From NCBI GenBank assembly GCA_948474755.1, contig CAOLHI010000482.1, positions 558,001 to 622,000 on the forward strand: a DNA stretch of 64,000 nucleotides. Reading direction: 5' to 3'. This document shows positions 33,051-45,655 of the stretch, one piece after another. Each line of letters starts with the position of its first letter. Position 1 is the first letter of the stretch. Both the position numbers and the translations under genes were made by a program. Under the pieces are notes generated by a model. It searched no databases and was not told the origin of the DNA. It saw only the letters and a list, made by a program, of their open reading frames with translations. This DNA is from Ctenosaura bakeri. Taxonomy: Eukaryota; Chordata; Lepidosauria; Squamata; Iguanidae.

Positions 33051-33526
33051 CAGCATATATATTTGCTTCTACAGTTTTAGCACATATTTTTATTGGCACA
33101 ACATTGCCTGAAATGAAGTTTCTGGGGATAAACTCAAATTGTGAACTTGGTGCACATATAAACATAAACTATTAAACTTTCTTTAACTGAAGTGGCATAT
33201 CTGGGTATAAAGCATAAAGCAGGCTTGTGTATGTACTGGAAGTAGAAATTATGCAGCATTTGGCTCACCAAGCTCTCCAGTGCACTGTAGGGCCCTCATT
33301 GAGAAAAACATGCACCTGAAAATAGCTAATTGTGTAACCCAAGCATCTTAAATCAGTCATTTAAAGGCTACCCACAAAAATTAAAAAGGATGTTGCTGAT
33401 AGTTTTAGTGTCATGACAGATCACTGTTGTCTAGCATGCCAACAAGTCTAAAAAAGAACTCTGGATTTGTGGCTGCACACTTACATATTCTGGATTTCTG
33501 GGGAATTGAATGATTCTACATGTATC
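33051..33526. other. Unassigned non-coding DNA
   Basis: No gene or repeat family was recognised. Confidence 0.4.
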
Positions 33527-33534
33527 ATCTAATC

Positions 33535-33946
33535 CGGTGGTTCATAACCTGGGTGCCACAGTCCCTGGGGGGCCACAATATCCTCACAGGGAGTCTATAA
33601 TAGCTTGAAGAAGTGGTAAGAGCTTTTACAATTAAGAAAGAAAGAAGGAAAGATGGACAGACAGACATTGATCTCAAAGAGCAAGAGTCTTTTGCCACTG
33701 ACAAACGTCACTTGTACAAAGTTTCATTACAATATCTCAAAGAATTCAAAAGTTATGAAATTGTTTGATACCCAAAAAAACGTACTCAGCATTTGCTACT
33801 TCTGCATGCAGTGAGAATATGCAAGTTAATGATGTTAAGTGGCTGAGCAAAAGCATATAACATTTCTTGCTACCACTTCTACAACTAGAAGTTGCCTTGA
33901 GTTAAGTCTTGGGGGTCCATGGTAAAGAAAAGGTTAATAACTATTG
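33535..33946. mobile_element. hAT-type MITE copy A, 412 bp
   Basis: The ends 'cggtggttcataacc' and 'aggttaataactattg' are imperfect TIRs of hAT type (CAGTGGTTCTTAACC-like). The TSD is atctaatc (33527-33534) and atctagtc (33947-33954), 7/8. The interior is collinear with copy B at 44744-45173: 'cctcacagggagt', 'tttgtacaaagttt' and 'tggtaaagaaaaggtta' in both. No transposase. Confidence 0.85.
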
Positions 33947-34209
33947 ATCTAGTCTGTTTTTGGAGCCCCTGCAGGCCCCCGTCCTCCAATTTTTTTTTAG
34001 GCTATGGAAGGGATTATTGTTTTCCAGAAGTCCACTTCTTTAAACCAAGGCACATGCCCCTATGCTCCTGGCTCTGTTTTGTTTTTCAACAGAAAAATAA
34101 GAGTTGTTTTAAACTGGAAGTGGATCTCCAGACATTTCCAGATTCATCAGGAAGTGGCGTTGATATTCTTCAGATGGCCTCTGAAATTATCTACCTGATA
34201 TTCACTATT

Positions 34210-34347
34210 TGTCCAACAACAATCTTGTGAAGTAAGTCAGGCTCAAGTTAGTGGCCAAGGTCAAGTTAGTGACCTTCCTGGCTCACTGGAGGTTAGATTC
34301 TAGAACTTCCAAGTTCCTGTCCATCACACTGAGCACCACATTGGTCT
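34210..34347 (-). mobile_element. MIR-like tRNA SINE relic
   Basis: In minus orientation it has 'acaacaatcttgtgaagtaa', 'ggccaaggtcaagttagtga', and the head complement 'catcacactgagcaccacat' at the right. Old and diverged. Confidence 0.55.
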
Positions 34348-34406
34348 CTAGCTTAAGTCCAGGTTGTGTTATGCTGATGTGCAATGGTTCAGCATGTCTA
34401 GATATA

Positions 34407-34626
34407 TTTTATTTATTTGTTTATTTGTATCCGGCCTCTCCATATGGATCGAGGCAGCGAACAACTTACAAATATTTTGAAACATTTCTATACATGCCCC
34501 CAATAAGCTGGGTACTCATTTTACCGACCTGCGAAAGGATGGAAGGCTGAGTCAACCTTGGAGCCAGGCAGGATTGAACTTACAACCTTGTGGCTTGCAG
34601 TACTGGCATTTAACCACTGCGCCACC
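34407..34626 (-). mobile_element. Second-family tRNA SINE with short TSD
   Basis: Near full-length copy: right-end complement of the head ('catttaaccactgcgccacc'), 'aagctgggtactcattttac', and tail complement 'ggcctctccatatggatcga'. It is flanked by 'agatata' at 34400-34406 and 34627-34633. Confidence 0.85.
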
Positions 34627-34633
34627 AGATATA

Positions 34634-36320
34634 CCACATGGTTGTGAAGCATCTGTAATCACATGCAATACATACACACACACTTTAGACAAGACAGTAG
34701 GTTGGCTGGAGAGCTTTATATTTTTACTTTGATTTTACCCGTTCATGAGATGGTTCACTTTAAGTAGTTAGCAAGTTTACATACATTCATGCAGAGAGAC
34801 ACATGGGGCAGGAGAAGGAGCATCTCCTATTTATCCAGAAGTAAATGTATTGTACTATTTGTTCTCTAAAATGTTACAATATTTTAACTTAAAATAATAA
34901 CACTAATAATCAAGTTCCAGAAAGAATGGATGCTTCTAAGAATATTTCCTAGGGGACAAAAAAAGATTGCTTTATCAGCACGACAGAGTTGGTAACAGAT
35001 TTCAGTCCCCAGTCTTTGCCTGTCATTAGTAAAAATATAGCAATGATAAATATAAGATATGAGCAGGCTTGTGAGAACTAAGCAGTAAAACATTTGGAGA
35101 AATTGCAAAATGAAATTAAAGAGTTAAGAGATGGCAAATGCCTTTGAACCTACATACCATCTTCGTGAACCTGCTCTTAACTCTGGCAGACCAGTTTGAA
35201 GCGGATTCACACTGGAATAAACATGCAAATTCAGTTTTCCAGTCAGCATGCTGAGTGAGGACCATGGCCTTTACAGCATTAGCAGAAACATGATGGAGCA
35301 AAGCAATGCTGGATATAAATGGTGCATCACAGTCCTGAGAATTATTTCTTTCAGCTAAGAAAAGAAAACATCTGTGTTAAAAAAAATACACTCATTGTCA
35401 AGTGGTTTGAACATGAAAATACCTGCTGTTTTGTGTTATTAAATTCCACCCTGGTGCTAAATGTCACAAAACAAACACAAATTCTCATCCTATTGGGTCG
35501 CTTGGGATTATTGACTGTGACTTTGGCTGGGTCTGGACTTACAGAAGAATAACTTAATCCTGCAAAGAAAGCAAATAATAAAGAATTACAGTTCGTCATT
35601 AACAAGAACAGCATGATTGATTCATGCCACTAGCAAGTTCAATCTCCAAACTTACAATTCCAGCAAAAAGCCCCTACAATCAAGAGTACTTACCACAGCA
35701 CTCTCATTGAATCCCAAACCATGTCAGTTGTGTGAAACTGAAAGATATTACTGTACTAGCACAGGTAGATATATAGCAAAATATTCAGAACCTGGTAGAA
35801 ATCATATAGCCCAGCATTTAAATAGTATCTTATTTGGTATCTACAAATTACAGATGGTTTCACGGTTAGTGACAATACTGATCTTGTGTAATGGTTTCCT
35901 TTTTGAAATTTGAATAGAATATTTGTCTCCAGATCTTGTGTACGTGTGTGTGTGTGTGTTGTGTCGTTAGCCCCTTATGTCAATAGAATAGCTCTCTCTC
36001 AGCAGAAGATTCCATGCTTCTCATGTAGCCCCCTGTGTGCCTTCAAAATCTGCTGTGAAAGGTGGGTGGATCTCGGGGCAAATTTTGGTAGGATTCAGGA
36101 AGTTTCAGTAGGAGGACTGAAAGGGAAAATCCCATGACACTGCATGAAAGCCCACTTACGTAGTGATAGATTTTGTTGCATATGCTTAAACGCAGGGTAT
36201 AAAATTGTTTGTAACCTGTTAATTTATCAGTGACATAGGCTGCGAATGCTTCTTAAGTTAGTGAGAAATTTGTCAGGAAATTACAAATTACAATCAAGAG
36301 AGGAACAGAGCTAGAAAAAT
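34634..36320. other. Unassigned non-coding DNA
   Basis: No supported gene. A (GT)n stretch lies at 35943-35965. Open frames near 35351-35913 have no recognisable motifs. Confidence 0.4.
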
Positions 36321-36325
36321 TGGGA

Positions 36326-36675
36326 TTTTAGGGACTGCGGCTCCCAGAATCCCTCATGTAGCACGGCCAATTTGGAAATACTGCTTTTTGGACCTCAGAT
36401 CTCAAAATACCTCAGCTAACGTTGCCTGTCTGAAAAATGTGGGAGTTTTTTGGACTACAGGATCCATCAGCCAATATGGCTATTGACTATGCTGGCTGAA
36501 GAATTTTGGGAAATGCAATAAAGAGAGAGAGGGAATGGCGGGGGTGGAGAGAGAGAGAGATATTTTGTCCCCAAGAATTTTGGACAAAAAGCACCAGCAG
36601 TCTCCAGTCAGCATGAGCATCTATCATGCTGGTTGAAAGATTCTGGAAGCTGTAGTCCAAAACCCTGTTTTTTCC
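36326..36675. repeat. Palindromic 'actacagctcccag' MITE fragments
   Basis: 'gactgcggctcccagaatcc', 'ggactacaggatccatcagc' and 'attctggaagctgtagtcca' are arms of short inverted-repeat elements. (GA)n lies at 36522-36560. Confidence 0.5.
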
Positions 36676-37069
36676 CATGTGCTGTTTTCAGTTGCTCTCT
36701 CAAATGCTGTTTAAAGATGTTATTATGTTAAATGTAATTAATCCAGGAGAGGAGTGTGAGGCATGGGGTAATCTGCAAATTTTTCCATGTGTTGGATACA
36801 AGGTGGGAGAGAGGGATGAATACAATCATCCTCCTTAATTAACAGAGAGGGAGCAAGATTGACTTGGACTGATAGTGAGGGATGCGACTGTCTGGTCAGC
36901 TTCCCAGTGCTGTAAGGGTCGGGCTCTGAAATGGCAGTGCCAGCCTATCAGTGCTGAAATAGCCATTCTGAATCGTCCACTCTGACATTGTCTGCGATGC
37001 TAAATCGTCCCATTCCATTCTGGGAGTTGTGCCTCACCATGTCACTTTCCCAAGCTATACAAGAAATAG

Positions 37070-37322
37070 GTAAATACAACTGCCTCCATATTTGGAATAT
37101 CCTTGCCAGAGGAGCTATGGTGAAAATCTGCTTTTATAGACAGGCATTTGCTGCATACCTTTAATGCTTATCATACTCCCTTCTGTTTTATCTACACTGT
37201 TTTAAATATATTGTAATTTATGGTACATATTATCTTGTTTTATGACCATGACTAATTGTTATTAGCTGCCCTGAATTATTAAATAATATTAGAAGAGCAG
37301 AATACAATATAAATATATAAAT
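37070..37322 (+). mobile_element. L2-like LINE 3' end
   Basis: A decayed end of ORF2 ('tttatagacaggcatttgct') is followed by a T-rich 3'UTR and the tail 'agctgccctgaattattaaa...aatataaatatataaatgaa'. Confidence 0.6.
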
Positions 37323-37843
37323 GAATGTCTCACAATGAGCACCAGCACTTCACAGTTTGTTATTGGAAACAAATTGGTCTGAAGTAGATTTTTCCACTAT
37401 GTTCTTTTTGTCAAAATAAAGGGAAGGAAGAAAGGAAGAATTGTTGCTCCTTACAACAGTTTTAAGCAGGACACAGCATTCACAGCACTGGTTGGAACAT
37501 AGGAATAGGTAAACATGTAGCTTTTGGCACAGTAAATCTAATTGCTTTGGCTTTCTGGAAATCCCTTTTCCTGATTTTTTTTTTCATCCAGTAAATGTGT
37601 CTTTAAATTGATGCCTCTCTCTTTAGCCAAGCAAAAGATGGATTTCTCAGTCATTGCTAGCAGGTGCCATTGTCAGTAGTGCTAAGTGTGTTATTTCAGC
37701 AGTTTATCTTGCTGCCCAGCTTGGACATGAGAAACATGAATTTTAAGCTGCTGTTAAATCCTTTTTCAAAGACATACAGAAAAGAGTTTGAAAATATGGC
37801 CAGATACTACAAGGGGAGAATCAATCAGGGATTGAAAAGTTAC

Positions 37844-37903
37844 GTTTTGGACTACAGCTAGCCATCCTTGGTTGGGAGATTCTGGGAGCTGTAGTCAAAA
37901 AAG
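37844..37903. repeat. 60-bp palindromic mini-repeat
   Basis: The arm 'ttttggactacagct' and its partner 'agctgtagtcaaaaa' are complementary at 14/15 positions around a short loop. Confidence 0.7.
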
Positions 37904-38386
37904 TAACATTTGTAAGCTCTTGAAGTGTTACAGCAGGGAAAGAAGGGTGATGGAGAAAGCAGGAAGTTAATAGAAGATGGAAAGTTGGGAAAGAGTTGAA
38001 AGTAACAAAATAACATATAGGCATATAGAACATACTGTCCATGATGATGTCCTTGAAAAAGGTCCAGAAGCTCCAGCATCTGCCAATAACCATCAACTAC
38101 ATGACTGAGTTGTTTCAAAGGTTTATTTTACAACTCTTGTCAGCATTCAACATTAAAAAAATTTTTGTGGGTCATAAACAGCTCAATCTAAAGAAACATT
38201 TCATGGAACTCATTGTGATTTGTTCCAAGTCACATACAAGAACAGAGATGGTTTCCTTTTTTGTGTGATTGCCTATGGTGATGCTAGTCAGGTTATTTAT
38301 CCTACAGGGCAAAGTCTCATATCATGGATTAATATGGATTTTCTTCTAAAGAAAACCACAGTTATCATGTTGAACTAGCACAGAGG

Positions 38387-38530
38387 TGGGAAACCTTCAA
38401 GGTGTTCACTGTAATTTCCAATGTCCATCGACCCTCACCATAACTTATATTGACTAGGACTGAGAGGATTTCGGTCCAGAATTTTGTAGTCTTTACCCCT
38501 GTGCTACAGTCCTGGGCTAGAACACTGGTC
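38387..38530. mobile_element. Palindromic MITE relic
   Basis: 'gaggtgggaaaccttcaagg' at the left, followed by diverged inverted halves ending near 'cctgggctagaac'. Same broad class as 39119, 50523 and 53157. Confidence 0.4.
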
Positions 38531-39118
38531 CAACTTGTGGGAAATAACTTTTGCATGCTCTGAATTCACTGCTAGTTAGGTTGCATGATCACTCTGTACG
38601 TTTAGGGACAAAACTCAAGATTGCTTCCTGTTTGTTTGTTCGCACCCACTCTCTACCTCTAGCATGTAAGCATCTTTTCTTCTTGGAGGTCTTTGTCCCT
38701 ATTTCCATTTCTTTCTTCTCCTGTCTGCTTCCTTTAAGCATGTGGCCAGGAGCACTGCAGAGGAGAAGTTCCAATGAAACCATGTAATTGTTTACCTTTT
38801 CTTATTTTCATCAAGAACATGAAGCTGTGTAGATTATGCACAAGTGTCTGTGAGTAAATTACTTTCATACTTTTAAAACAAAACTGAGTTTGTTTACTTC
38901 TCAGCTTGAGTTAAGTATGTGAGGGCAATAAGATGGCCTGGTAAACTGTTCAAACTTCTGTTTAGCATGTTAATTGCTCTGCTATGTACAGAGATCCAAC
39001 AAATCTTTCATTTTCCAATACAATTAATTCTGCATTTGATCTTCCAGTAGTGGAGAGCCAGCAGGTGATGTTCTCTACGGCTCTCTTCCCCTAAATCAGA
39101 GCTGGATCTAAAGCAGCC
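38531..39118. other. Unassigned non-coding DNA
   Basis: No gene or repeat family was recognised. Confidence 0.4.
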
Positions 39119-39212
39119 TTCCAGGTGATGTTGCACTGCACATCCCAGCAGACATAGCTAGTATAGCCAAAAACGCTGAGAGATACAGTCCAACAACATC
39201 TGGAAGGCCACA
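39119..39212. mobile_element. Short palindromic MITE
   Basis: 'ttccaggtgatgttgcactg' at the left is mirrored by 'agtccaacaacatctggaag' at the right. Confidence 0.55.
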
Positions 39213-40510
39213 TGATTCCAGCATCTGATCTCATAATAATAATTACATATTTGTAACAGTGTTCAAAAAACTTTTTTTTTCTTTATTATTCTTACATTGC
39301 AGCTGAGGCCTCAAAATTGCCGCAGGCAATCTAGCAAGTTTATGAAAGAATGCAGATTCAGCCAGAGAACCTCTTTCACTCTAATGCACGTACCTACTGT
39401 ATTCCATCAGCTTCCTCTGGCTGTAAACTAGTAAATCAGATCAAGCGCTCTGCATTAGGGATGGAGAGCTCAACATGTTCTCCCCAACCCTTTACCTTAG
39501 GGAACAAATACCATACTAGTACTATGCTGGGGGAAAACAGTAGGTCAATCAGAAAATTATGAAACTAACACAGGACTCTACCAGATGGGGCAGAAGATTG
39601 TGGTGTTTTCTGATATAGTCCTGGATGATTTTCTGGCAATTCCTGACACCAGTTGCAAAGTTCTATTCCCATATTCAAATGAGGGTCTTTGTCATTCTAA
39701 AGCACAGTAGAATACAATGCTATTGTTATCCATTCTCTCTGTTTAATTTTTTAAAGAATTGTAGTGCATCACTGCATTAGGAGAATAACACCTTTGAACT
39801 ATAGCATCATAGCTGTAAGAATTTTTTTAAAAAATCAAAGGGAAAAAAATTGTCTTTCAAAACAAAGGACCACCTCAGCAAACCATGTCCAGGTTTTTGA
39901 AGAGGCTTAGAGCAGACCCAAGAAACTGTTACAAAGAGCTTCCCCTCCTAAAAATAAAGGAATGAGTGGACACAGAGGCAACAACAAGCAAAACCCAGCA
40001 TAACGCAAATTACCATGTTGGGAGAACTCATGTTCTTTAGACCAGTCTGGAAAAGTCTCCAGTAGTTTGAAAAGAAACAGTTGTGTGAAATGGCTCTTCC
40101 TCCTTTTCATGTTTTAACTGATTATCCACACTGCACCATTATATCAGTTTGATAATACTTTCAGTGTCATAAAATTTAAGTGTTATAGAGTTTAATCTTT
40201 AGTACATGCCTTTGAACGACAAAGGAACTGAAAGAAAATTCTGAGTACTTCACAAAGCTTCCAGGCTTCCATTGACTGAAGTCATAATAGTGAAAGTAGT
40301 GTTGAAGCACCATAATTGTGCTTTGTAGTAAGGATGTAAACCCTCATCTATTTGTCCTTGTGGTTGGGGATGACTATTATGGTAGTTTTCTCTTCCACTG
40401 TGGGAGAAAACAAGCATTCCTCCCTATATACAATGTCCCAAAATGCTGTAGAGGAATTCTGAATTCTGAAAGATGTTTCTGTATATTTTTATAGGGCAAA
40501 ATGGTCATAA
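39213..40510. other. Unassigned non-coding DNA
   Basis: No gene or repeat family was recognised. Confidence 0.4.
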
Positions 40511-40689
40511 AGAGCTAGCATGGTGTAGTGGTTTGAACCTTGAGCCTATGACTGTTGGGACCAGGATTTATTTTCTTGCTTGGCCATGATAACCCACTGC
40601 ATGGCCTTGGGTGCATCACATGCTCTCAGCCCCAGAAAACCCATGATAGATTCACCTTAGAGTCAGAAAACAACAACAACAACAACAAA
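40511..40689 (+). mobile_element. Sauria-type SINE, shortened
   Basis: Head 'agctagcatggtgtagtggt', 'ggccatgataacccactgca', then 'gattcaccttagagtcagaa' joined directly to (AAC)n at 40670-40687. The 'gacttgaaggcac' part is deleted. Confidence 0.85.
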
Positions 40690-40849
40690 TTGGTCCACTT
40701 CAGGATTTTCAAGATAAGAATCCAAAAGGAGAAAATGAGTAAAAGCAGGAAAGGCTTAAAAAAAAAACCCTCTTTACACCCAATCTCATCTTGGTTAAGT
40801 GTAAATGTACGTAGTTTCATATGCTTTAGTTTTTCTTTTCCTGTTTTAA

Positions 40850-41016
40850 GTTAGAGATTTAATATACTATTTAAATTATTTTATTGTTTTTATCTAGAAC
40901 TTTTAAAATTGTTACATTGTTTTATTTATATGATTGCTCATGGCAGAGGGCACAGTAGAGCTATTTTAAGGAATTTGGAGGGTGAGATAGAAATATTTTA
41001 ATAAATAAATAAATAA
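40850..41016 (+). mobile_element. LINE 3' tail (L2-like)
   Basis: T-rich 3'UTR followed by 'ggagggtgagatagaaatat' and (AATA)n at 40999-41016. Confidence 0.5.
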
Positions 41017-42335
41017 TCTGATTTGGGATGGGATTTTTTTTACAACATGAGATAGCAGCAAGAAAAGAAAATGTAGATTAAGATTTTTACTTTTATTCCA
41101 ACCACATATTTGAATCTTTTATTACAATGAGGCATATACTTGTTTTCCACTGAAATGTTTATTGCTACAGTTAATGACTTGATGATGCTTTTTAAAAACA
41201 GGCTCAAGATCTTTCTTTAAAAAGTTCACAGACTTCTTCATTTCTGCCTTGGGTTCCAGACTGGTAGCTGTTGGCAGTAAGGATCAGCACTATCCTTCTG
41301 TCCTTTATATAGGCCATGTAAGACACACAAACATAGACTGGACATTCAGAGTGGCACAGGGTCCCAATTTCCTTCTGTTTCATATTCCCTTAGTGTTTCC
41401 TTCTCCTTAAAAAAAAAAAATACTAGAGCACTGAGGGGCATGCTGCGTTGGAAAAAAAAGGGATCTATGCAAAGGAGCTGTTTAACCCTCTCCCTTCTGC
41501 TTCTTCTAACCTCTGGCCCATTTTAATTCCTTCTCTTACCATGTTGGTTTCCCTTTGCGGGAAGAAGAACAAGAAATAGACATCACTATTGGATTCTCTG
41601 CTAGGACTCCTGTGAGTCAAGAGCTCTTCCAGACTGCCAATACTTTTGGTAAAAATTGGAATAATCTGTTTCAGGATTTGACACCTTGCAACCCTTGTCA
41701 CAGTTATTTCTATTTCCATATCCAGTTGTACCCTAAATATATCAGGGTTTGGGGCTTTATGGGTTGCTGGTTGTAGTGGATTTTAGCACTATTCCTAATC
41801 TGCATATATTTCTTTTTCATCTGTACTTTTCTCCATTTAATATGTGAATAAGTGGAGTGGATATAATTTCCTCCATCTCTAACATCCATGTACTTAACAC
41901 CTTCTTCCATGCTCCTCCTCCAATATTTATGTTCCCTCTCTAGAGCTGAAGTGATCAAATGCTGCATCCCTTGAGCTCTAAAACTGTAAAAGAATGTTCA
42001 GTCTGGTAAGGGGAAATGAGAGAGCAAATTTCAGAAGAAAACCTCCATGGGAAAAGGTCACACCCCCATTCAAAATGCCATGAGTGGAACCATGCAAAAA
42101 TACTGTGGGTGGAATTGAAACCATGGCAGTAGATGAGGGACATTTAGACTTGACCTGCATCAGAAACTGTCAGAACGAGGGGGGAAATCCTGAGGCTTTT
42201 GGCCAGCGTAGAGGACCCTGGCTACTATTTATTTTCACATTTGTATGGTGTCCTTCCACTGACAAACATCTTATTCAGGAAGATTTGCCAACTGACTACC
42301 TACAAAGGAAAGAGCTTTTAATGGGTTACTACACT
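41017..42335. other. Unassigned non-coding DNA, possibly decayed LINE body
   Basis: No gene was recognised. The L2-like tail immediately downstream makes old LINE 3'UTR plausible for part of it, but no coding motif was seen. Confidence 0.3.
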
Positions 42336-42490
42336 TTTTTTTAATCAAAAACCTGTTTTTAATTAAGTTGTGTTTTAAGAGATAATGTATTTTAAGATGT
42401 TTTTATTTGTACCTGTTTTTAATAATGTTGTGAGCCTCCTTGCATCCCAGCCTGGGAGAAAAGCAGGATGAAAGCAAATATATGCATAAA
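42336..42490 (+). mobile_element. L2-like LINE 3' tail
   Basis: 'tttttaataatgttgtgagc' followed by 'gcctgggagaaaagcaggat' and an A/T-rich end, the typical L2-group 3' terminus. Confidence 0.55.
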
Positions 42491-42547
42491 TATATTCCAC
42501 TTTCCTTTCAGTGACCTCAGTTGGTGGTTCTCCACCTTCTCCTCCCC

Positions 42548-42684
42548 ACTTTATCCTGACAGCCTGGGAGATAGGTTAGCCTGAGTCCAAGTTACTGGTC
42601 CAAGATCATTTGGTGAGTTTAATGGTTCACTGGCGACTAGGACCTAGATTTCCTAAGCTCTAGTCCAACATTCTGATCACTGTA
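42548..42684 (-). mobile_element. MIR-like tRNA SINE relic
   Basis: In minus orientation it has 'ctttatcctgacagcctggg', 'ggtccaagatcatttggtga' and the head complement 'ctctagtccaacattctgat'. Old and diverged. Confidence 0.55.
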
Positions 42685-42690
42685 AATCAG

Positions 42691-43775
42691 TAGAATATGA
42701 AATTACAGCAAAGTTGGTCAATCAAATAATTATCTGTTCAGGAAACCCCAAACCGTTCAATTGATAACTTGTAAAAGCAGTAACCATGAGAAATAAAACT
42801 TTAAAAAAATAGCAGAACCTAAGGTTTATTTTGTTGATCCTTTTTAAAATCAGGGTTACTGTAAATCCAAATATTCTCCTGATACACATTTATCTGTGGG
42901 ACAGCAATGAAAAAGAAAGTGTTTTCCCACAATTTTCTGCCAAACCCTCTTGAGATCTGACTTACATGGATCAGAATCTGGACAAAATGTTTTCAATATA
43001 TATGTGAAAGCTTTTAATTCTGTCTAGGAAAATTAAGATGGAACCATGAGAGCTAAACCAAGATCAGAATTTGGCACTTCAAACTCTCTTCCTGTTCCTA
43101 TAGAGCAATACAAGACATTTCCCCAAGTGCCGCTTCCTGCAGTTGTTTAAATATGTTATGAATAGAATTGATTATATTTTTCTCATTGAAGCAGTACTTG
43201 CATTCCTGGAAAAGGAAATGGAATCATGATGGAAAATAAAATTCCTGGATTTGAAAGCTACGTAGCTTACCTAGCTAAGCAGCTGGCTGTACTCAAAGTT
43301 TCTGCTATAAGAGGCCCACCACTGTGAAAATAACTTCAGCAATGGAGTGAATCAGACAGACTTTTTTCCCCCTCCCATTTCCTCCTACAGTCTTCACGTT
43401 GTTATGACTAACAGGATACTATTATGACTGGAACCCTGTTGGTGCACCATAAAAGGGGACTGCCTTTTCCAGAGATGTACAGCAGTGGGAAGGTAAAGCA
43501 AATCAGACTGTTTCTCTAATCACTGACTTCTTTCATGGCCTCGACTTTACATGGCCCCTTGCTGACCCCACCTACACTGGTACAATCATGCCAGTGTGGG
43601 ACACCCACAGGACTCCAACCTATGTCTTCAGAAGCAGAAAAATACAAATCCAGGCAGGCCTAGCTTATACCATTGTCAAGCATTTTGCATTTGTTCAAGA
43701 GGTGACAAGGAATCTGACAATGACATCAGATTAGTTTTTTAAAGAGAGAAGTAGAACATTATGCTAATAATACTA
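42691..43775. other. Unassigned non-coding DNA
   Basis: No gene or repeat family was recognised. Confidence 0.4.
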
Positions 43776-44490
43776 ATAATGTTTATTTATGAAGCCCTTT
43801 ACACCAAAAGGTGGAACACTGACATACACAATCAGGAACAAAGACAATAAAACAGAACACCACAGCAATACATGGCATGAAATTCCCAACACTCCACCAG
43901 TCACTACTCATCTCAGCACCTTAAACACAACTCAATGGCTTAAGATGGAGAGTCAAAGAGGAAGGTCTTCAACTGTTTATGAAAATGGGTGAGATCCTCC
44001 TCCAGCCAGTGGAAGACTGTTCCACAAATGTGGAGCCAGATCTTGAAAGGCTTGCAGCCTTGACAGAGCTGTATGTGTTGGTGGAACAGACAATAATCCT
44101 TCACCTGCAGATCTCAGATTCCTGGATGGAACATACCATGCAAGTCAAGCTGTGAGGTACTGAGGGGGGTTAGAATGCAAAGCTTTAAATACTGGACCAG
44201 AAGTTTGAAACAGGCCCTGGCCCGAACTGATAGCCAGTGAAGGGATCTACGGGAAGAAGAAACAGGTGAATATTTTGGCAGATTTAAAACAACCCGGACA
44301 GCATTGTTCTGAATTAAAACCAGAGGAAGAAGGGAGGAGGAAGGCAAACGTGCCAGTAAACTGTTACAATAATCCAGGCGTGAGATAACCAAGGCCTGGA
44401 CAAGCAGATGGGCAGTCTCTACAGTCACGAACCTCCGGATCCTGCAGATATTCAAAAGATGGAAGTTACACGCCTTTGCAATTGTTACAA
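43776..44490 (-). pseudogene. L2-group LINE 3' fragment (ORF2 C-terminus and 3'UTR)
   Basis: The minus-strand frame at 44114-44548 (144 codons; its first 18 or so come from the adjacent CA repeat) carries the motif 'RLDYCNSLLARLP' followed by a diverged 'LIQNAAARL'-like block and 'SLHWLSV', diagnostic for the post-polymerase part of L2/CR1-group ORF2. Downstream on the minus strand is a 3'UTR ending with a complement of 'tttatttatgaagccctttac'. It is 5' truncated and lacks the reverse-transcriptase active site. Confidence 0.75.
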
Positions 44491-44499
44491 TGCCAAATT

Positions 44500-44545
44500 T
44501 ATTTACACACACACATACACATACACATGCACGTGCACACATACA
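44500..44545. repeat. (CA)n microsatellite
   Basis: Interrupted CA/CATA run directly beside the LINE fragment. Confidence 0.9.
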
Positions 44546-44743
44546 CAATTTGAGGCAAAAGTCACTTGAATTTCACCAGTGCTGAACATCCACTGAAAAG
44601 GTTGGGATAACACATCTATCTATGTATTAATTAATGTGTGGGGAACAATTTCTGCATCTGGACCATACTTCTTTAAGAGAACTGTATCAGTAAGATCTGG
44701 AAATGCTGAGAAGAATCTGCTGCCACAACTTAATACGGTAATA

Positions 44744-45173
44744 CAGCCGTTGTTAACCTGTGGTCTGCAGACCCCCAGATGTCCCTAATGTCCTCATAGG
44801 GAGTTGGTGAAGGCTTGAAGAAATCTTATGAGCTTTTACAGTTAATGGACAGTCATACATTGATCTCAAAGAGCAAAAGCGTTTTGCTGGTAACAGACAT
44901 TATTTGTACAAAGTTTTATAACAGTATCTCAAACTGTTCAAAAGTCATGAACGTAACTGTTTGATAGCGTACAAAGGTACACAGCACTTGCTACTTCTGC
45001 AAGAGATGAAAACATGCAAGTTAATGACGCAGAGTGGCTGAGAGAAAGCATGTGACATTTCTTGCCACTATGCATAACAGCCAGAAGCCACTCTGAAATT
45101 ATGCCTTGGTGGTCCAAGGCAACAAACAATGTTTAAAGGGGCTCCATGGTAAAGAAAAGGTTAAGAACTACTG
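44744..45173. mobile_element. hAT-type MITE copy B, 430 bp
   Basis: The ends 'cagccgttgttaacc' and 'ggttaagaactactg' are TIRs (11 of 15 positions pair). The TSD is cggtaata (44736-44743) and cattaata (45174-45181), 6/8. The interior aligns end to end with copy A at 33535-33946. Confidence 0.85.
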
Positions 45174-45219
45174 CATTAATAAATTTATGTAACAATCAAA
45201 TGACTTTTTCCTCACCTTG

Positions 45220-45290
45220 TATAGTTATATGTATGTGTGTGTGCATGCACATGTACATATGTATGTGTAATTTATATATATTATACAACT
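45220..45290. repeat. (TG)n/(TA)n low complexity
   Basis: Alternating TATG/TG and TATA runs. Confidence 0.85.
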
Positions 45291-45430
45291 TAGTAGAAAC
45301 AATTCCAAAAGCAGACAGCCTTGCTTCAGATTGTTCAGAGTGGAATCTACCACTCTTGTTTTGAGTTCAACACAGGTCTGTATCTGTCCCAATTAAAATT
45401 ACCAAATGGTCTCTTTTCTTCCACATAATC

Positions 45431-45655
45431 CTGCCACACTACACAACTGTCGTGGTGTGATTCTACATTATTTGCCATGGCAGCAACCTTAAGGAATTAT
45501 AGAACTTGCTGTAAGAGGTGGCATCATTTCACATTTTCAGCCAGAGAGCTCCTCTAGTACCTCTAACCAAACTACAAATCCCAGGATACCACAGAATGCA
45601 GCCATGGCAATTAAAGTGGAATCATGCTGCTGTAAGTGTGCAGCATGAAAGGGCC
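45431..45655. mobile_element. hAT-like MITE ('actacaaatcccagg' family)
   Basis: The left end 'ctgccacactacacaactg' and right end 'gtgtgcagcatgaaagggcc' are diverged TIRs. The inner halves 'ttgccatggcagcaacctta' and 'gcagccatggcaattaaagt' are mutually inverted. Confidence 0.65.
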
